64,000 nt of DNA from Syntrophaceticus sp050949745 (GCA_050949745.1 JBMNGF010000002.1:131533-195532); one strand, 5' to 3'. Numbered from the stretch's first letter, positions 51,818-60,971 are shown. Notes: generated by a model not told the origin, from the sequence alone. Translations and numbers: made by a program.

Positions 51818-53005
51818 CTATTCGCAGAGGGCTTCGGCGATGGCTTTAGCTTTGCTGAAGCTGTCTTCTGTAGGATTCCAGTTGCATTTTATTTCCGGTT
51901 CGACAACTGCGAAGCCTGCATCCTCAAGCCTTTCTCTAAGCACTTTTGTGCTTTCTCCACTCCAGCCATAACAGCCGAAAACTGCCGCTTTCTTGTTTTT
52001 GAATTTCAACTCTTTTAGAAATTCAAGCCAACCGCCCACAGAAGACAATATATTCTTACTGACTGTAGGCGAACCTACCGCAATCGCCTTCGACTTGAAA
52101 ACCTCTGTCATAATATCATTCTTATCTTTCTTAGAAATGTTGAAGATTTTGACCTTGGTGTCGGGGGATATCCGGGCGATCTCTTCCCCGATCCTATGTG
52201 CTAACTGCATCGTGCCTTCCCACATAGTATCATAGGCTATTGTAATCTGGTCTTCCTGATAACCCTGCGCCCACTCATAGTATTTTTCGACGATTTGCAG
52301 AGGGTTGTCCCTCCAGATAACACCATGGCTTGTCGCTATAATATCGATCGGAAGATTAAGAGACTGAATTTCCTCAATTTTCTTTTTCACAAGGGGTGAG
52401 AACGGATTTAAAATGTTGGCATAGTACTTAATCGCCTCAGCCCAAAGCAGACAGGTATCCGCTTTATCGTTGAACAATTCATCTAAAGCATAGTGCTGGC
52501 CGAAAGCATCATTGGAAAACAAGATATTGTCACCAGTCATATAAGTCGCCATACTGTCAGGCCAGTGCAACATCCTCATTTCTACAAAAACAAGCTTTTT
52601 CCCGTTTCCAATGTCCACCGAGTCCCCTGTTTTGACCACATTAAAGTTCCATTCCGGATGATGGTATTGCCCAGTCAGGGATTTGACGGCATTGGCTGTG
52701 CAGTAAATAGGCGTGTCGGGGATCTTCTCCATCAAGGCAGGAAGAGCGCCGCTGTGGTCACACTCGCCATGATTCATCACAATGAAATCAATTTTATTTA
52801 GGTCAATTTCGCTTGCCAGATTATCTACAAATTCTGCGGAATGGGGCTTCCAGACCGTATCGATCAGCACCGTCTTTTCCTCTTGAATCAAATAAGCATT
52901 TTGGCTAGAGGCATTATTGATGGAATAGTCGTCGCCATGGAATGATTCCAGCTCCCAGTCAATTTTACCAACCCAGTATACGTTATTTTTCACTGCCCTT
53001 TTCAT
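51818..53005 (-). CDS. Flavodiiron protein (FprA-type oxygen/NO reductase)
   Basis: 395 residues. Metallo-beta-lactamase domain with the diiron ligands in NHGECDHSGALP (HxExDH), MLHWPDSMATYM and SHGVIW, then a flavodoxin domain (about residue 250 on) with FMN loop TIAYDTMWEGTMQLA and GSPTVSKNILSS. It reduces O2 to water (or NO to N2O) with electrons from rubredoxin. No rubredoxin is next to it. AGGAGGGG before the ATG. Confidence 0.94.
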   Translation of the reverse strand: MKRAVKNNVYWVGKIDWELESFHGDDYSINNASSQNAYLIQEEKTVLIDTVWKPHSAEFVDNLASEIDLNKIDFIVMNHGECDHSGALPALMEKIPDTPIYCTANAVKSLTGQYHHPEWNFNVVKTGDSVDIGNGKKLVFVEMRMLHWPDSMATYMTGDNILFSNDAFGQHYALDELFNDKADTCLLWAEAIKYYANILNPFSPLVKKKIEEIQSLNLPIDIIATSHGVIWRDNPLQIVEKYYEWAQGYQEDQITIAYDTMWEGTMQLAHRIGEEIARISPDTKVKIFNISKKDKNDIMTEVFKSKAIAVGSPTVSKNILSSVGGWLEFLKELKFKNKKAAVFGCYGWSGESTKVLRERLEDAGFAVVEPEIKCNWNPTEDSFSKAKAIAEALCE

Positions 53006-53203
53006 CTTACCCCTCCTCACAATATGATTGCTCCCAAAGTCAACTCATTATTGCCAGCATACTAAAGGATAAATGGGGTGTCAACGATTTCTCGGACATA
53101 CTAGCAGCTTATTGAACAATGCTTCAAATACAAGAATTGAACCGACCAGATCCAGCATGCCGTGGTTGTAGACTTCATAGCAACAGAAGTGAACTACTCT
53201 TTA

Positions 53204-53815
53204 TTAGGCTTCACTTATATCCAGAACATCCCAATTATTGAGATGTTCTGTTACATCGACAGTATCTTCACGCACTTCAAATGCTCTTCCATCCTGCACC
53301 GAGAAATAAAGGTGAAGAACACTTCCCGATCGTGAACGGTGTTTCTCTTTATACCTGCCCAGTTCTTCAGGGTTGAATATGAAGAAATACCAATTGTCAT
53401 TAGAATCAACCATAGATAATATACAATAATCCACTATCGTTCCAATTACATCATCAAGCCTGACCACATGCCAGCCGTGCTCATATTTGCCTGAACTATG
53501 CTTGAATGTTCTGCTATGGTAAAACTTAATAATACGTGGTTTGCTTTCATTGGGTCTGTGAGCTGTTATCCCACTCCCATCCTTTCTAGATGCTTTATTA
53601 ACTAAGTAATCTGGAAATTTATCCTGGATGATCTCCATCGCTTTCTCTCTGGCTTCAGATCGAGTATATCCTCCTTGTCCTTCAATTTCTTCTTCAAATT
53701 CGTCATCAGCATCTTCTTCTCTGAGATCGGCAAGCTCTTTATTCACTTCAGCTACTTGTTCTTCCAATATTTGCACCCTACTGAACAACTCCAATATCAA
53801 TTTGTCATAATTCAT
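53204..53815 (-). CDS. Unknown protein with N-terminal coiled coil
   Basis: 203 residues with an ATG preceded by AAAGGAG. The first third is a coiled coil (LFSRVQILEEQVAEVNKELADL) followed by an acidic linker (EEDADDEFEEEIEGQ); the rest has EAREKAMEIIQDKFPDYLVNKA and strands with FKHSSGKYEHGWHVVRL. I do not recognise it. A clear sigma-A promoter lies upstream, and no gene is in operon with it. Accessory, possibly acquired. Confidence 0.75.
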   Translation of the reverse strand: MNYDKLILELFSRVQILEEQVAEVNKELADLREEDADDEFEEEIEGQGGYTRSEAREKAMEIIQDKFPDYLVNKASRKDGSGITAHRPNESKPRIIKFYHSRTFKHSSGKYEHGWHVVRLDDVIGTIVDYCILSMVDSNDNWYFFIFNPEELGRYKEKHRSRSGSVLHLYFSVQDGRAFEVREDTVDVTEHLNNWDVLDISEA

Positions 53816-53845
53816 CACAACCAACTCCTTTGATTTATCGATTCC

Positions 53846-53874
53846 ATCATAGCTGATAAAATGCAATATGTCAA
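53846..53874 (-). promoter_or_regulatory. Sigma-A promoter of the coiled-coil gene
   Basis: TTGACA, 17 bases, TATGAT on the minus strand. It points to the ATG at 53815. Confidence 0.8.
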
Positions 53875-53931
53875 GGTGAAAAATGATATTTATGATATAT
53901 CATTGATATTATTATTTAAGGGGTTGATAAT

Positions 53932-54039
53932 ATGATTTATTTCAATGATAGAAGAAAAGTAGAAAACATCGTAAAGCCAAAGGTCTTGCGTTTGGGCGCA
54001 TATATTAGCGAATGTTTTTCAAAGGATACCATCATTTAA
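53932..54039 (+). CDS. Possible small protein, 35 residues
   Basis: The ATG has AAGGGG upstream; the reading frame has a mixed charged start (FNDRRKVENIVKPK) and ends with LRLGAYISECFSKDTII. It stands alone, in an AT-rich region divergent from the coiled-coil gene. I cannot relate it to a family; it could be the fragment of a larger gene. Confidence 0.3.
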   Translation: MIYFNDRRKVENIVKPKVLRLGAYISECFSKDTII

Positions 54040-54145
54040 CTACTCCCTAAGAAACAATACTAATAAATTGATTCTCAGGAGTTGTATTTCGTTGCGCAAC
54101 CAAGGATATTATTTTGCGGTAATATCTACATTAAATTCATAAAAA

Positions 54146-54180
54146 AGACCCCAATGGATTTCTCCGCTGGGGTCTTTTTT
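54146..54180 (+). terminator. Terminator hairpin, first repeated block
   Basis: AAAAAGACCCC and GGGGTCTTTTTT pair around AATGGATTTCTCCGCT; both strands end in a T-run. The same hairpin, with small changes, recurs at 55738. Confidence 0.8.
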
Positions 54181-54246
54181 CTTAAATTCATACCATCCCG
54201 TTTGCTGTCTTTTCGACAAAGGTCGGGTGGAACCGGTACCGTTGCG
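54148..54246 (+). repeat. Repeated block, copy A
   Basis: Two conserved pieces, ATGGATTTCTCCGCTGGGGT and TTTTCGACAAAGGTCGGGTG followed by ACCGGTACC, are shared with the block at 55735-55846. The two copies flank the ligase-like gene in the same orientation. Confidence 0.75.
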
Positions 54247-54405
54247 AGGGGAGCGCTTTTCTCCCCGAGCTTGCTCTGGGTTTAATCGTGGGTTTTGTTT
54301 TCACATTAACTGTCCCCGAACTGTCCTCCTGTGTCCTAATATAATCATGACTGTCTAAATCCTGCAACTATACGGTATAACAGATATAAGAGGAGGCTGA
54401 CAATA

Positions 54406-55677
54406 ATGGAACAAAAAGCTGAATCGCAAGATATTGTCTTTAAAGGAAAGTGGAACATTAGGTACCTGATCCTTTGGTTTATGGTCGCAATTTACCCTTT
54501 GATTGTGATTCCCTATCAACTCCCACGTGATTTAGAGATAATTGCACCTGTTAGTTACTTTTATGCTCCCAGGTATGTGGTGCTTATGATAGTTACCTTT
54601 ATCGCTTTGATGTTGTTGCTCAAAGACAGGGTCAGAATAAACCACCCTGCAGCACTACCTCTGGGATTTTTTTTCCTTTTTGCAATGCTCGCCACAATCT
54701 TAGCACCGGTAAAGGAAACTGCATGGTTTGGGCTTCCCGCACGCTATACCGGGTTCAGCACCTATTTTTGTTGTATCATTCTTTTTATCCTGGCAACCCA
54801 AACAGAACAGGATGATCGTTTATTAAAATCCGCGGTATGGTGCGGTGTCATCGTCTCCATTTTGGCGCTCCTGCAATTCTTCGGTCTTAACCTGGTACCA
54901 CATGAGCCCTTCCGCGATAGATTGGTCAGTTACGGGACAATGGGCAACCCCAATTTTCTGGGAACCTACACTGCTTTTCTTTTACCTGCCGCAATTCTTC
55001 TATATATTTATACTAAGAAACGAAGTTGGCTTATAGCTACATCCTGTATTTACGGGGGTATGCTGGTCAGTTTGACCAGAGGTGTCTGGATGGCGGCATT
55101 TCTCGGGTTTTTGATCATAGTATGGCACTGTATTAAAAAAAGGGATTTTAAGAAACCGTTGACCAATGTAATCATCGCATTTATGATAGTGACCGCTGTT
55201 TTAGCACCATTCCATAGCGGTATGATCCTTACCAGGTCAGCGTCAATTGAAGGGGAGCTTGAAAAGGGGATCAAACTAGAGGAGAGCGCGGGTTCATCCA
55301 GGATGCTTATTTGGAGAGAGACGATCAAGCTCCTACCCGATAATTGGATGTTCGGCATAGGACCAGACCATCTGCTTTACTACGGTGCATTCTTTTCAGG
55401 CAAAACAGCAGACAAGGCACACAATATCTACCTGGAAATAGCTGTCACCATGGGAGTTTTTACTCTGCTGGCTTATTTAGCTTTCCTGAGTGTTTTCATG
55501 CGCCCGCAAAAAAGCAAGAAAGGCTTTCTTTTCTTTGTGATGATTTCTACCTATCTGGTGCAGGGGTTTTTCAATATCGATGTGGTGATGGTTATGCCGG
55601 TGTTTTGGATTATATTGGGCCTTGCACTTGATTACATGACACCTCAGCAGAATCTCCAACGTTCCAACGAAGAATGA
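54406..55677 (+). CDS. O-antigen ligase / polymerase family (Wzy_C) membrane protein
   Basis: 423 residues with some ten hydrophobic segments and a large extracellular loop (about residues 270-340). The Wzy_C part has VSLTRGVWMAAFLGFLI and SRMLIWRETIKLLPDNWMFGI. Family members join sugars to lipid A, proteins or polymers; some (PglL/PilO-type) glycosylate pilins. It is divergent from the type IV pilus operon, and has AGAGGAGG upstream of the ATG. Pilin glycosylation is an inference from context. Confidence 0.82.
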   Translation: MEQKAESQDIVFKGKWNIRYLILWFMVAIYPLIVIPYQLPRDLEIIAPVSYFYAPRYVVLMIVTFIALMLLLKDRVRINHPAALPLGFFFLFAMLATILAPVKETAWFGLPARYTGFSTYFCCIILFILATQTEQDDRLLKSAVWCGVIVSILALLQFFGLNLVPHEPFRDRLVSYGTMGNPNFLGTYTAFLLPAAILLYIYTKKRSWLIATSCIYGGMLVSLTRGVWMAAFLGFLIIVWHCIKKRDFKKPLTNVIIAFMIVTAVLAPFHSGMILTRSASIEGELEKGIKLEESAGSSRMLIWRETIKLLPDNWMFGIGPDHLLYYGAFFSGKTADKAHNIYLEIAVTMGVFTLLAYLAFLSVFMRPQKSKKGFLFFVMISTYLVQGFFNIDVVMVMPVFWIILGLALDYMTPQQNLQRSNEE

Positions 55678-55734
55678 CCACGAAACATATGTATATTCTC
55701 AATTTATGAGTTCTAATATCCAATACCAAAACAT

Positions 55735-55846
55735 AAAAAAAGACCCTCATGGATTTCTCCGCTGGGGTCATTTTTCATCTTAAGCTGTCACACTATCACA
55801 TTCGTTGATTTTCGACAAAAGTCGGGTGGGACCCGGTACCATTGCG
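55735..55846 (+). repeat. Repeated block, copy B
   Basis: Holds the same ATGGATTTCTCCGCTGGGGT piece and TTTTCGACAAAAGTCGGGTG-type piece, ending ACCCGGTACC. An extra 16-bp tandem unit GGTACCATTGCGCCGC runs on to 55866. Confidence 0.75.
55738..55778 (+). terminator. Terminator after the ligase-like gene
   Basis: AAAAAGACCC and GGGGTCATTTTT pair with a loop TCATGGATTTCTCCGCT, downstream of the plus-strand gene. It may also end the pilus transcript on the minus strand. Confidence 0.7.
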
Positions 55847-55890
55847 CCGCGGTACCATTGCGCCGTGAGCTTGCCATAATTGATTTCCTC

Positions 55891-56250
55891 TTAATAGCTC
55901 AAATAGTGGTTATGAGCACCAGTACCGTTGCACTTCACCTTTCCATTTTCTTCAAGAGTATAGGATTGTTCAGTTTTTGGGCATGTTAAAGCTCCTGGAT
56001 TCTGTATATACTCACCCAGATCCGATAATTCATCTGGCCATTCTCCAACTTCCGCATGATATTGAGCAGCAGCGCCTTCAATAGTTCTCTGATTTGCAAA
56101 ACATGTATTTTTTTTCGCGGTTTCTTGCGTTCTATTATAAATCGGTATCGCGATCGCCACCAAAATCCCCAGAATCAGCAGTACAACCATCATCTCAACC
56201 AGGGTGAAACCCTTGTTGTCTCTCTTCATCATTTTATAGAATCTATCCAT
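55891..56250 (-). CDS. Type IV major pilin-like protein
   Basis: 119 residues from an ATG with GAGAGGAGGTGAAATC. The class III-like leader ends KRDNKG, then FTLVEMMVVLLILGILVAIAIPIY, so cleavage is Gly/Phe with Glu5. The C-terminal domain is short and has two Cys (ALTCPKTEQ and KVKCNG) that may form a disulfide. It is the last gene of the pilus run, probably the main fibre subunit, but its abundance is unknown. Confidence 0.93.
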   Translation of the reverse strand: MDRFYKMMKRDNKGFTLVEMMVVLLILGILVAIAIPIYNRTQETAKKNTCFANQRTIEGAAAQYHAEVGEWPDELSDLGEYIQNPGALTCPKTEQSYTLEENGKVKCNGTGAHNHYLSY

Positions 56251-56383
56251 GATTTCACCTCCTCTCCCTAGACTTCTATTGATTTCTCTTATATCCATGT
56301 TATACCGACAACTCGTCCTCTTTAGACACTCGCCGGAAAATTTTCCTATTTATTTTCCTTGAATTATCGACACAAAACAACTT

Positions 56384-58066
56384 TTAGACGATCACCCGCA
56401 TGATCTCTTCCACAGATGTAATCCCTTCTTTTACTTTACGCAGGCCGTCCTGTCTCAGGGTGATCATCCCTGCGTCAATTGCGGCATCTTTGATCTGTGA
56501 GCCGGAGGCATGATCTAGTGTCAGCCGGCGGATCTCTTCGTTGACCAGGAGCAGTTCGTAGACACCGACCCGCCCTTTGTAGCCGGTGTTGCTGCAGCGA
56601 AAGCAGCCTTTGGAGCGGTAGAGGGTCAGCTTTGCCTCCCCTTCCTCCAGGGGAAAATCGGGGATATTGGCCAAAAGCTGCTCCCTTGTTATCTCATAGG
56701 CTTGTTTACAATGGGGACAGAGGATACGGGCCAGGCGCTGTGCTACCACCGCTGTCAGTGAAGAGGCTGTCAGAAAGGTTTCGATCCCCATATCTCCCAG
56801 CCTGGTAATGGCTCCTGCGGCATCATTGGTGTGAATGGTAGAGAAGACAAGGTGTCCTGTTAGAGCGGATTCCACAGCTATACGTGCTGTTTCCGCATCC
56901 CGGATCTCTCCGATCATGATGATATCGGGGTCACTTCTTAATATGGAGCGCAGTCCATTGGCAAAGGTAAGCCCTGCCCGGACATTGACCTGAACCTGGT
57001 TTAAGCCATCCAAACGGTATTCGATAGGGTCCTCCACTGTGATGATGTTTTTCCCCACAGAGTTGACCACAGACAGGGTAGCATAGAGAGTGGTGCTTTT
57101 GCCGCTGCCTGTAGGGCCTGTGACTAAGATTAATCCATAGGGCATATGTACGATGCGCCGGTACTTCTCCAGCTCAGGGAGAGGAAATCCCAGTTCCTCC
57201 AAAGTGATCAGCTTACCAGAGCGGTTGAGCAGCCTCATGGTCACTTTTTCCCCATAGGCGGTGGGTAAGGTGGCCACCCGGACATCGACTGCTTTTTCAT
57301 CGATCTTTAAGCTGACCCGCCCATCCTGGGGAACACGCCGCTCAGCTATATCCATATTAGCCATCACTTTGATACGGGAAACCAATGAGGCATGGAGTTT
57401 CTTGGGGGGCTCCATGGCATTATGGAGAACCCCATCGATACGTAACCTCACCCGCGTACTTTTTTCCTGAGGTTCGATGTGGATGTCACTGGCACCGGCA
57501 CGTACCGCATGATTGAAAATAAGGTTAACAAGGCGAACTGCAGGTTTCTCTGCATCATCCTCAACTTCCACAGCAACTTCCGGCTCTATCTCTTCCTCTG
57601 CTGACTGTTCCACACTGACACTGGTGCGGCTGTATCTTTCAATTGCCGCTGTCAGTTCGCTATCTGCACAGACAACCGGCTGGAAGTCATATCCTGTATG
57701 GATGCGCAGATCATCGATGGCTATAATATCTTTGGGGTGCATCATAGCCACCAACAGCTTACCATTTTCGAATCCGATAGGAAGAGCGTTGTACCTGCGT
57801 GCGACTTCAGGTGTGATGAGGCTGGATGCCGCATCATCAATTTTATAATCCTCTAGGGACACAAAGGGCACATCATTTTGCAGGGAAACCACCTTGGCAA
57901 TATCTTCTTCTGTGCAGTAACCAAGCTGAACAAGTGTGCGGCCCAGCATGCCCCTGCCACCTTCATTGGTCTTCTGCTGTTGAAGTGCATACTCCAGTTG
58001 CTCCTTGGTAATGGCACCATTTTCAACCAGCAGTTCCCCCAGATTGTTTTGTCTTTGCTTTACCAA
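56384..58066 (-). CDS. pilB: Type IV pilus assembly ATPase PilB (GspE family)
   Basis: 560 residues from a TTG with GAGGTG before it. An N-terminal GspE domain (NNLGELLVENGAITKEQLEYAL) is followed by the ATPase: Walker A GPTGSGKSTTLYATL, Asp box TVEDPIEYRLDGLNQVQVN, Walker B RSDPDIIMIGEIRDAETA and a tetracysteine (CPHC ... CFRC). It powers pilus extension. No pilT or pilC is in the window. Confidence 0.95.
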   Translation of the reverse strand: MVKQRQNNLGELLVENGAITKEQLEYALQQQKTNEGGRGMLGRTLVQLGYCTEEDIAKVVSLQNDVPFVSLEDYKIDDAASSLITPEVARRYNALPIGFENGKLLVAMMHPKDIIAIDDLRIHTGYDFQPVVCADSELTAAIERYSRTSVSVEQSAEEEIEPEVAVEVEDDAEKPAVRLVNLIFNHAVRAGASDIHIEPQEKSTRVRLRIDGVLHNAMEPPKKLHASLVSRIKVMANMDIAERRVPQDGRVSLKIDEKAVDVRVATLPTAYGEKVTMRLLNRSGKLITLEELGFPLPELEKYRRIVHMPYGLILVTGPTGSGKSTTLYATLSVVNSVGKNIITVEDPIEYRLDGLNQVQVNVRAGLTFANGLRSILRSDPDIIMIGEIRDAETARIAVESALTGHLVFSTIHTNDAAGAITRLGDMGIETFLTASSLTAVVAQRLARILCPHCKQAYEITREQLLANIPDFPLEEGEAKLTLYRSKGCFRCSNTGYKGRVGVYELLLVNEEIRRLTLDHASGSQIKDAAIDAGMITLRQDGLRKVKEGITSVEEIMRVIV

Positions 58067-58106
58067 AATAATTGCACCTCTTCTTGCTGCATATATGATT
58101 CGCATC

Positions 58107-58667
58107 CTAACTAGCATTTCGATAAATCGTTACTATTTTGTCGACTGAGCTATTCTTTAAGATGATTATCTGCCCGCCTTTGCTAAGGGTAACCTGATCA
58201 TTTTGTAGATCGATCTTGGCAACCTGATAACCGCCGAAATCATCTCCGACAGTTACATCAGCCACCTGTTTGCCATCCCTGAGAGATGCATAGAGTTTAT
58301 CATTTTGTTGATAGATACAAGCCAGTTCTATTGTTGTATCCTGACTGTCATTGGGTTTGGGTTCTGTATTGTTCCCAGTGTTTTGAACAGGTGTTATATC
58401 TGTATCACTTGCCCCACTGCTAGCTTGCGCCTCAGCGGGGGCCGCGGCCACAACCAATGGCACAAAGGGATCCCGCACAGGTACAACAGGTGTTAAGACA
58501 CTCTGATCCGGAGGCTGGACTTCTTTCTTGGTTTCAGTATTTTTCACTTGAGCGGCATCTGCTGAGGATGGCGCGTTGGTTGTAACAACTTCTTCAGGTG
58601 TAGAGCAACCGACCACCCCCACAGCCAGCAGACAGGTTAAGATGAAAATACAGAATCTTGTTTTCAT
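58107..58667 (-). CDS. PilP-like lipoprotein
   Basis: 186 residues with a lipobox (VGVVGC at the end of the signal), a low-complexity linker (residues 30-100, rich in P, T, N) and a C-terminal beta domain (KLYASLRDGKQVADVTVGDDF, QVAKIDLQNDQVTLSKGG). It fits PilP by place after PilO and by form. The Gram-negative role (linking to secretin) does not apply; here it may sit on the outer face of the membrane. Confidence 0.75.
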   Translation of the reverse strand: MKTRFCIFILTCLLAVGVVGCSTPEEVVTTNAPSSADAAQVKNTETKKEVQPPDQSVLTPVVPVRDPFVPLVVAAAPAEAQASSGASDTDITPVQNTGNNTEPKPNDSQDTTIELACIYQQNDKLYASLRDGKQVADVTVGDDFGGYQVAKIDLQNDQVTLSKGGQIIILKNSSVDKIVTIYRNAS

Positions 58668-59227
58668 TGCTGCGCCTCCTTCCCCTGCTGCTGGTAAAAG
58701 GCAGCAGCAGTAAGATCAGCCTTGACCTGAGGATATCCTTCCTCACCCTCGCCTATCTTTACTTCATCGATACGAACATTACGCTGCCAGTTCTGGAGGT
58801 TGTCCAAAAGTTTCAATAATCCATGGTAGCGTCCTTCAAAGGTCAGGTTGAGAGGCATCTCATCATAACCCTGTTGGGGAATCCTTTCACCAAAACTAAC
58901 CTCTAGCAGGTCTGTCTTGGATTCGACTCCCAGGTCCTGCATGCCGGTAAGCAGGGTATTCTCTTTAGGTAAAGGAGGGAGCAAAGCCTCTGCCCTGGCT
59001 TTCCGTTCCTCTAACTCCGGGGCTTGTTTGCTGAGAGCGATCAGGTTGAGCAAGCGAGCCTCTTCTTGCTGTAAGGCGAGCTCTTCCTGTTCTACCTGGG
59101 CACGCGCCTCTTGCAGTGTACTTGTCTGGTTGTATAACAAAAAGATCATACAGGCCAGAATAGCAACACCAAGCACAACCGATATAATAGTCCGCTGTGT
59201 TTTCTTTTTTTCCAGGTTTGAGTCCAA
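58664..59227 (-). CDS. pilO: PilO-like pilus assembly protein
   Basis: 187 residues with one membrane helix (ISVVLGVAILACMIFLLY), a coiled coil (TLQEARAQVEQEELALQQEE) and a ferredoxin-like end (LNLTFEGRYHGLLKLLDNLQ). Part of the PilM-N-O inner complex. Four-base overlap with the PilP-like gene. Confidence 0.88.
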   Translation of the reverse strand: MDSNLEKKKTQRTIISVVLGVAILACMIFLLYNQTSTLQEARAQVEQEELALQQEEARLLNLIALSKQAPELEERKARAEALLPPLPKENTLLTGMQDLGVESKTDLLEVSFGERIPQQGYDEMPLNLTFEGRYHGLLKLLDNLQNWQRNVRIDEVKIGEGEEGYPQVKADLTAAAFYQQQGKEAQQ

Positions 59228-59228
59228 G

Positions 59229-59861
59229 TTATTCCCCTCCTTTTTCCACCGGCAGTGCGGCCTTTATTTCGAACCCATATATCTTCCGCTCACCCAGCAT
59301 TTCTTCGGTAGAAAACTGGCAGCGAATATCATCTAACCCTTGTACAGCATGCAGGTTTTCCAAGAGAATAGCCACATCTTTATGGGATAAAGCTTTGCCC
59401 TGAATGGTCAGCTCCCCTTGGAGGGCTGTGGCGGCAGCGCCTTCCGTGTTCCCCTCGGCAGCGCTTTCATCCGATTTTTGTACCTGCTCCTGAACAAAGA
59501 TGCTTGTGTAATCAGTCAGCCAGACGCCATCGGGAATATGTGACCCCACTTCAGCTAAGATATAGTACCAGTCAGGTGTAAGGCCTGCGGCATCTGCATT
59601 GAGTTTCTCCAAAGAGTCGACCTCTGCTTTCAGATCGCCGTATTGCTGATAGGCTGCCGCTTTGTTGGCAATCTCTGCCTTTTGTTCCTGCAGTCTGCTA
59701 ACCTCTAAATTTTCCTGGCTAGTAAGATAAATCAATAAACCATAGATGCACAAGAAAACCAGGATCATCAAGCCGCTGCCTAAAAGTAAAAGCCTTAGCT
59801 GCCGACGGGAACTCTGCTCAAATCTAGTCTCAGGTGGAAGAAGACTGATATAATTACTCAC
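59229..59861 (-). CDS. pilN: PilN-like pilus assembly protein
   Basis: 210 residues. Short cytoplasmic tail (SNYISLLPPETRFEQ) that would bind PilM, a helix (LLLGSGLMILVFLCIYGLLIYL), coiled coil, then LNADAAGLTPDWYYILAEVG. It is between pilM and pilO. Confidence 0.9.
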   Translation of the reverse strand: MSNYISLLPPETRFEQSSRRQLRLLLLGSGLMILVFLCIYGLLIYLTSQENLEVSRLQEQKAEIANKAAAYQQYGDLKAEVDSLEKLNADAAGLTPDWYYILAEVGSHIPDGVWLTDYTSIFVQEQVQKSDESAAEGNTEGAAATALQGELTIQGKALSHKDVAILLENLHAVQGLDDIRCQFSTEEMLGERKIYGFEIKAALPVEKGGE

Positions 59862-59865
59862 AAGA

Positions 59866-60879
59866 TTATACCCCCAATCCGCGCCGCGCCAAGGCTATGC
59901 TTAAAGTAAAGTCCAAGGCTGCGTCAGTAATGCCTATATTTTTGTTGGTGACGGTGATCCCCTCCAGGGGATCAATAGCCGCAACAGTTAGGCTTAAATT
60001 CTCCTGTAGTCTCTCTGCCAAACCATCTATTCTGGCACCCCTGCCAGCTATAAATATTTTTTTAATTGCCCCGCCCATTTGCTGGTTCTGGTAGTAACTC
60101 AATGAAGAGCTGATCTCCTCGGCAAGAGCGGCGCTCCAGGATGAAATAGCTTGCTGCTGCCAAGCAGGCTGACCCGCTGCAGTTATAGTAACAACCTGTT
60201 CCAATGAACAGTTGAAAGTCTTTGCGGCTGCTTCAAGACCGGTAGGGGTAATGCGCGCAAAACGCGGCCTGCCATTCTCCGTCATCAGGATGCTGCTCAT
60301 TTGATTGGCTATATTGATGACAGCAACAGTATCCTGGCGATCGAAGAGGGGCACAACCTGCTGAAGGGCTAGGGATGAAACATCAATATCCTTAGCTTGA
60401 AGGCCGGCAGCTGAAATAACCTCAATAAAGCTGTTCAGCATATCTCGCTTTCCCGCCACCAGCAAGACCTCCAGGAGATCACCTTCATCTCCCTTAGCCT
60501 CTCCCACAATCATATAGTCCAGAACAACACTATCTATGGGATAAGGAATGTATTCCTGGGCTTGAAATTTGATCAGCTTGTCCATCTTTTTGTCGGCAAC
60601 CTTGGGGAAAGTAGCAAAGCGCACCAATACCCCTTGGTTGGAGACTCCCAAGATCACCTCACGACTGCTGAAACCGATATCAGACCAGAGATTGTGGAGG
60701 GCATCCTCAACCATCCCCGGATCAACGATCATGCCTTCTCTTACCGCCCCACCGGGCAAAGGTGTACGCCCAAACCTGACTAGCCTAGGTGATTCTGCCT
60801 TACCGCTCAACTCCACAGCCCGAATCTCAGCGGTATCGATATCCAGACCTACCGCATTATTTGGTATCAAAAATCCCAT
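59866..60879 (-). CDS. pilM: PilM actin-like pilus assembly ATPase
   Basis: About 337 residues with the actin-type fold: AVGLDIDTAEIRAVELSG (phosphate 1), VAVINIANQMSSILMTENG and IFIAGRGARIDGLAERLQE (adenosine). It forms the cytoplasmic ring of the pilus. The ATG at 60879 has AAGGAG 13 bases up; an upstream ATG is at 60906. Confidence 0.93.
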   Translation of the reverse strand: MGFLIPNNAVGLDIDTAEIRAVELSGKAESPRLVRFGRTPLPGGAVREGMIVDPGMVEDALHNLWSDIGFSSREVILGVSNQGVLVRFATFPKVADKKMDKLIKFQAQEYIPYPIDSVVLDYMIVGEAKGDEGDLLEVLLVAGKRDMLNSFIEVISAAGLQAKDIDVSSLALQQVVPLFDRQDTVAVINIANQMSSILMTENGRPRFARITPTGLEAAAKTFNCSLEQVVTITAAGQPAWQQQAISSWSAALAEEISSSLSYYQNQQMGGAIKKIFIAGRGARIDGLAERLQENLSLTVAAIDPLEGITVTNKNIGITDAALDFTLSIALARRGLGV

Positions 60880-60971
60880 TGCCAGAACTTCACTCCTTTG
60901 CTGCATAGTGAATTGAATAGTGAGTAATCATTTATGAGTAGGGGTAACCCCAGTTTGTTGTCGAATTTATT

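Larger units (their letters stand above)
53867..54405. other. Intergenic stretch between the coiled-coil gene and the ligase-like gene
   Basis: About 540 bases. It holds an AT-rich inverted stretch (GATATTTATGATATATCATTG), a small plus-strand reading frame (53932-54039), a hairpin terminator (54146-54180), the first copy of a repeated block and a fragment of the dispersed CTGTGTCC repeat. Nothing else was recognised. Confidence 0.5.
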
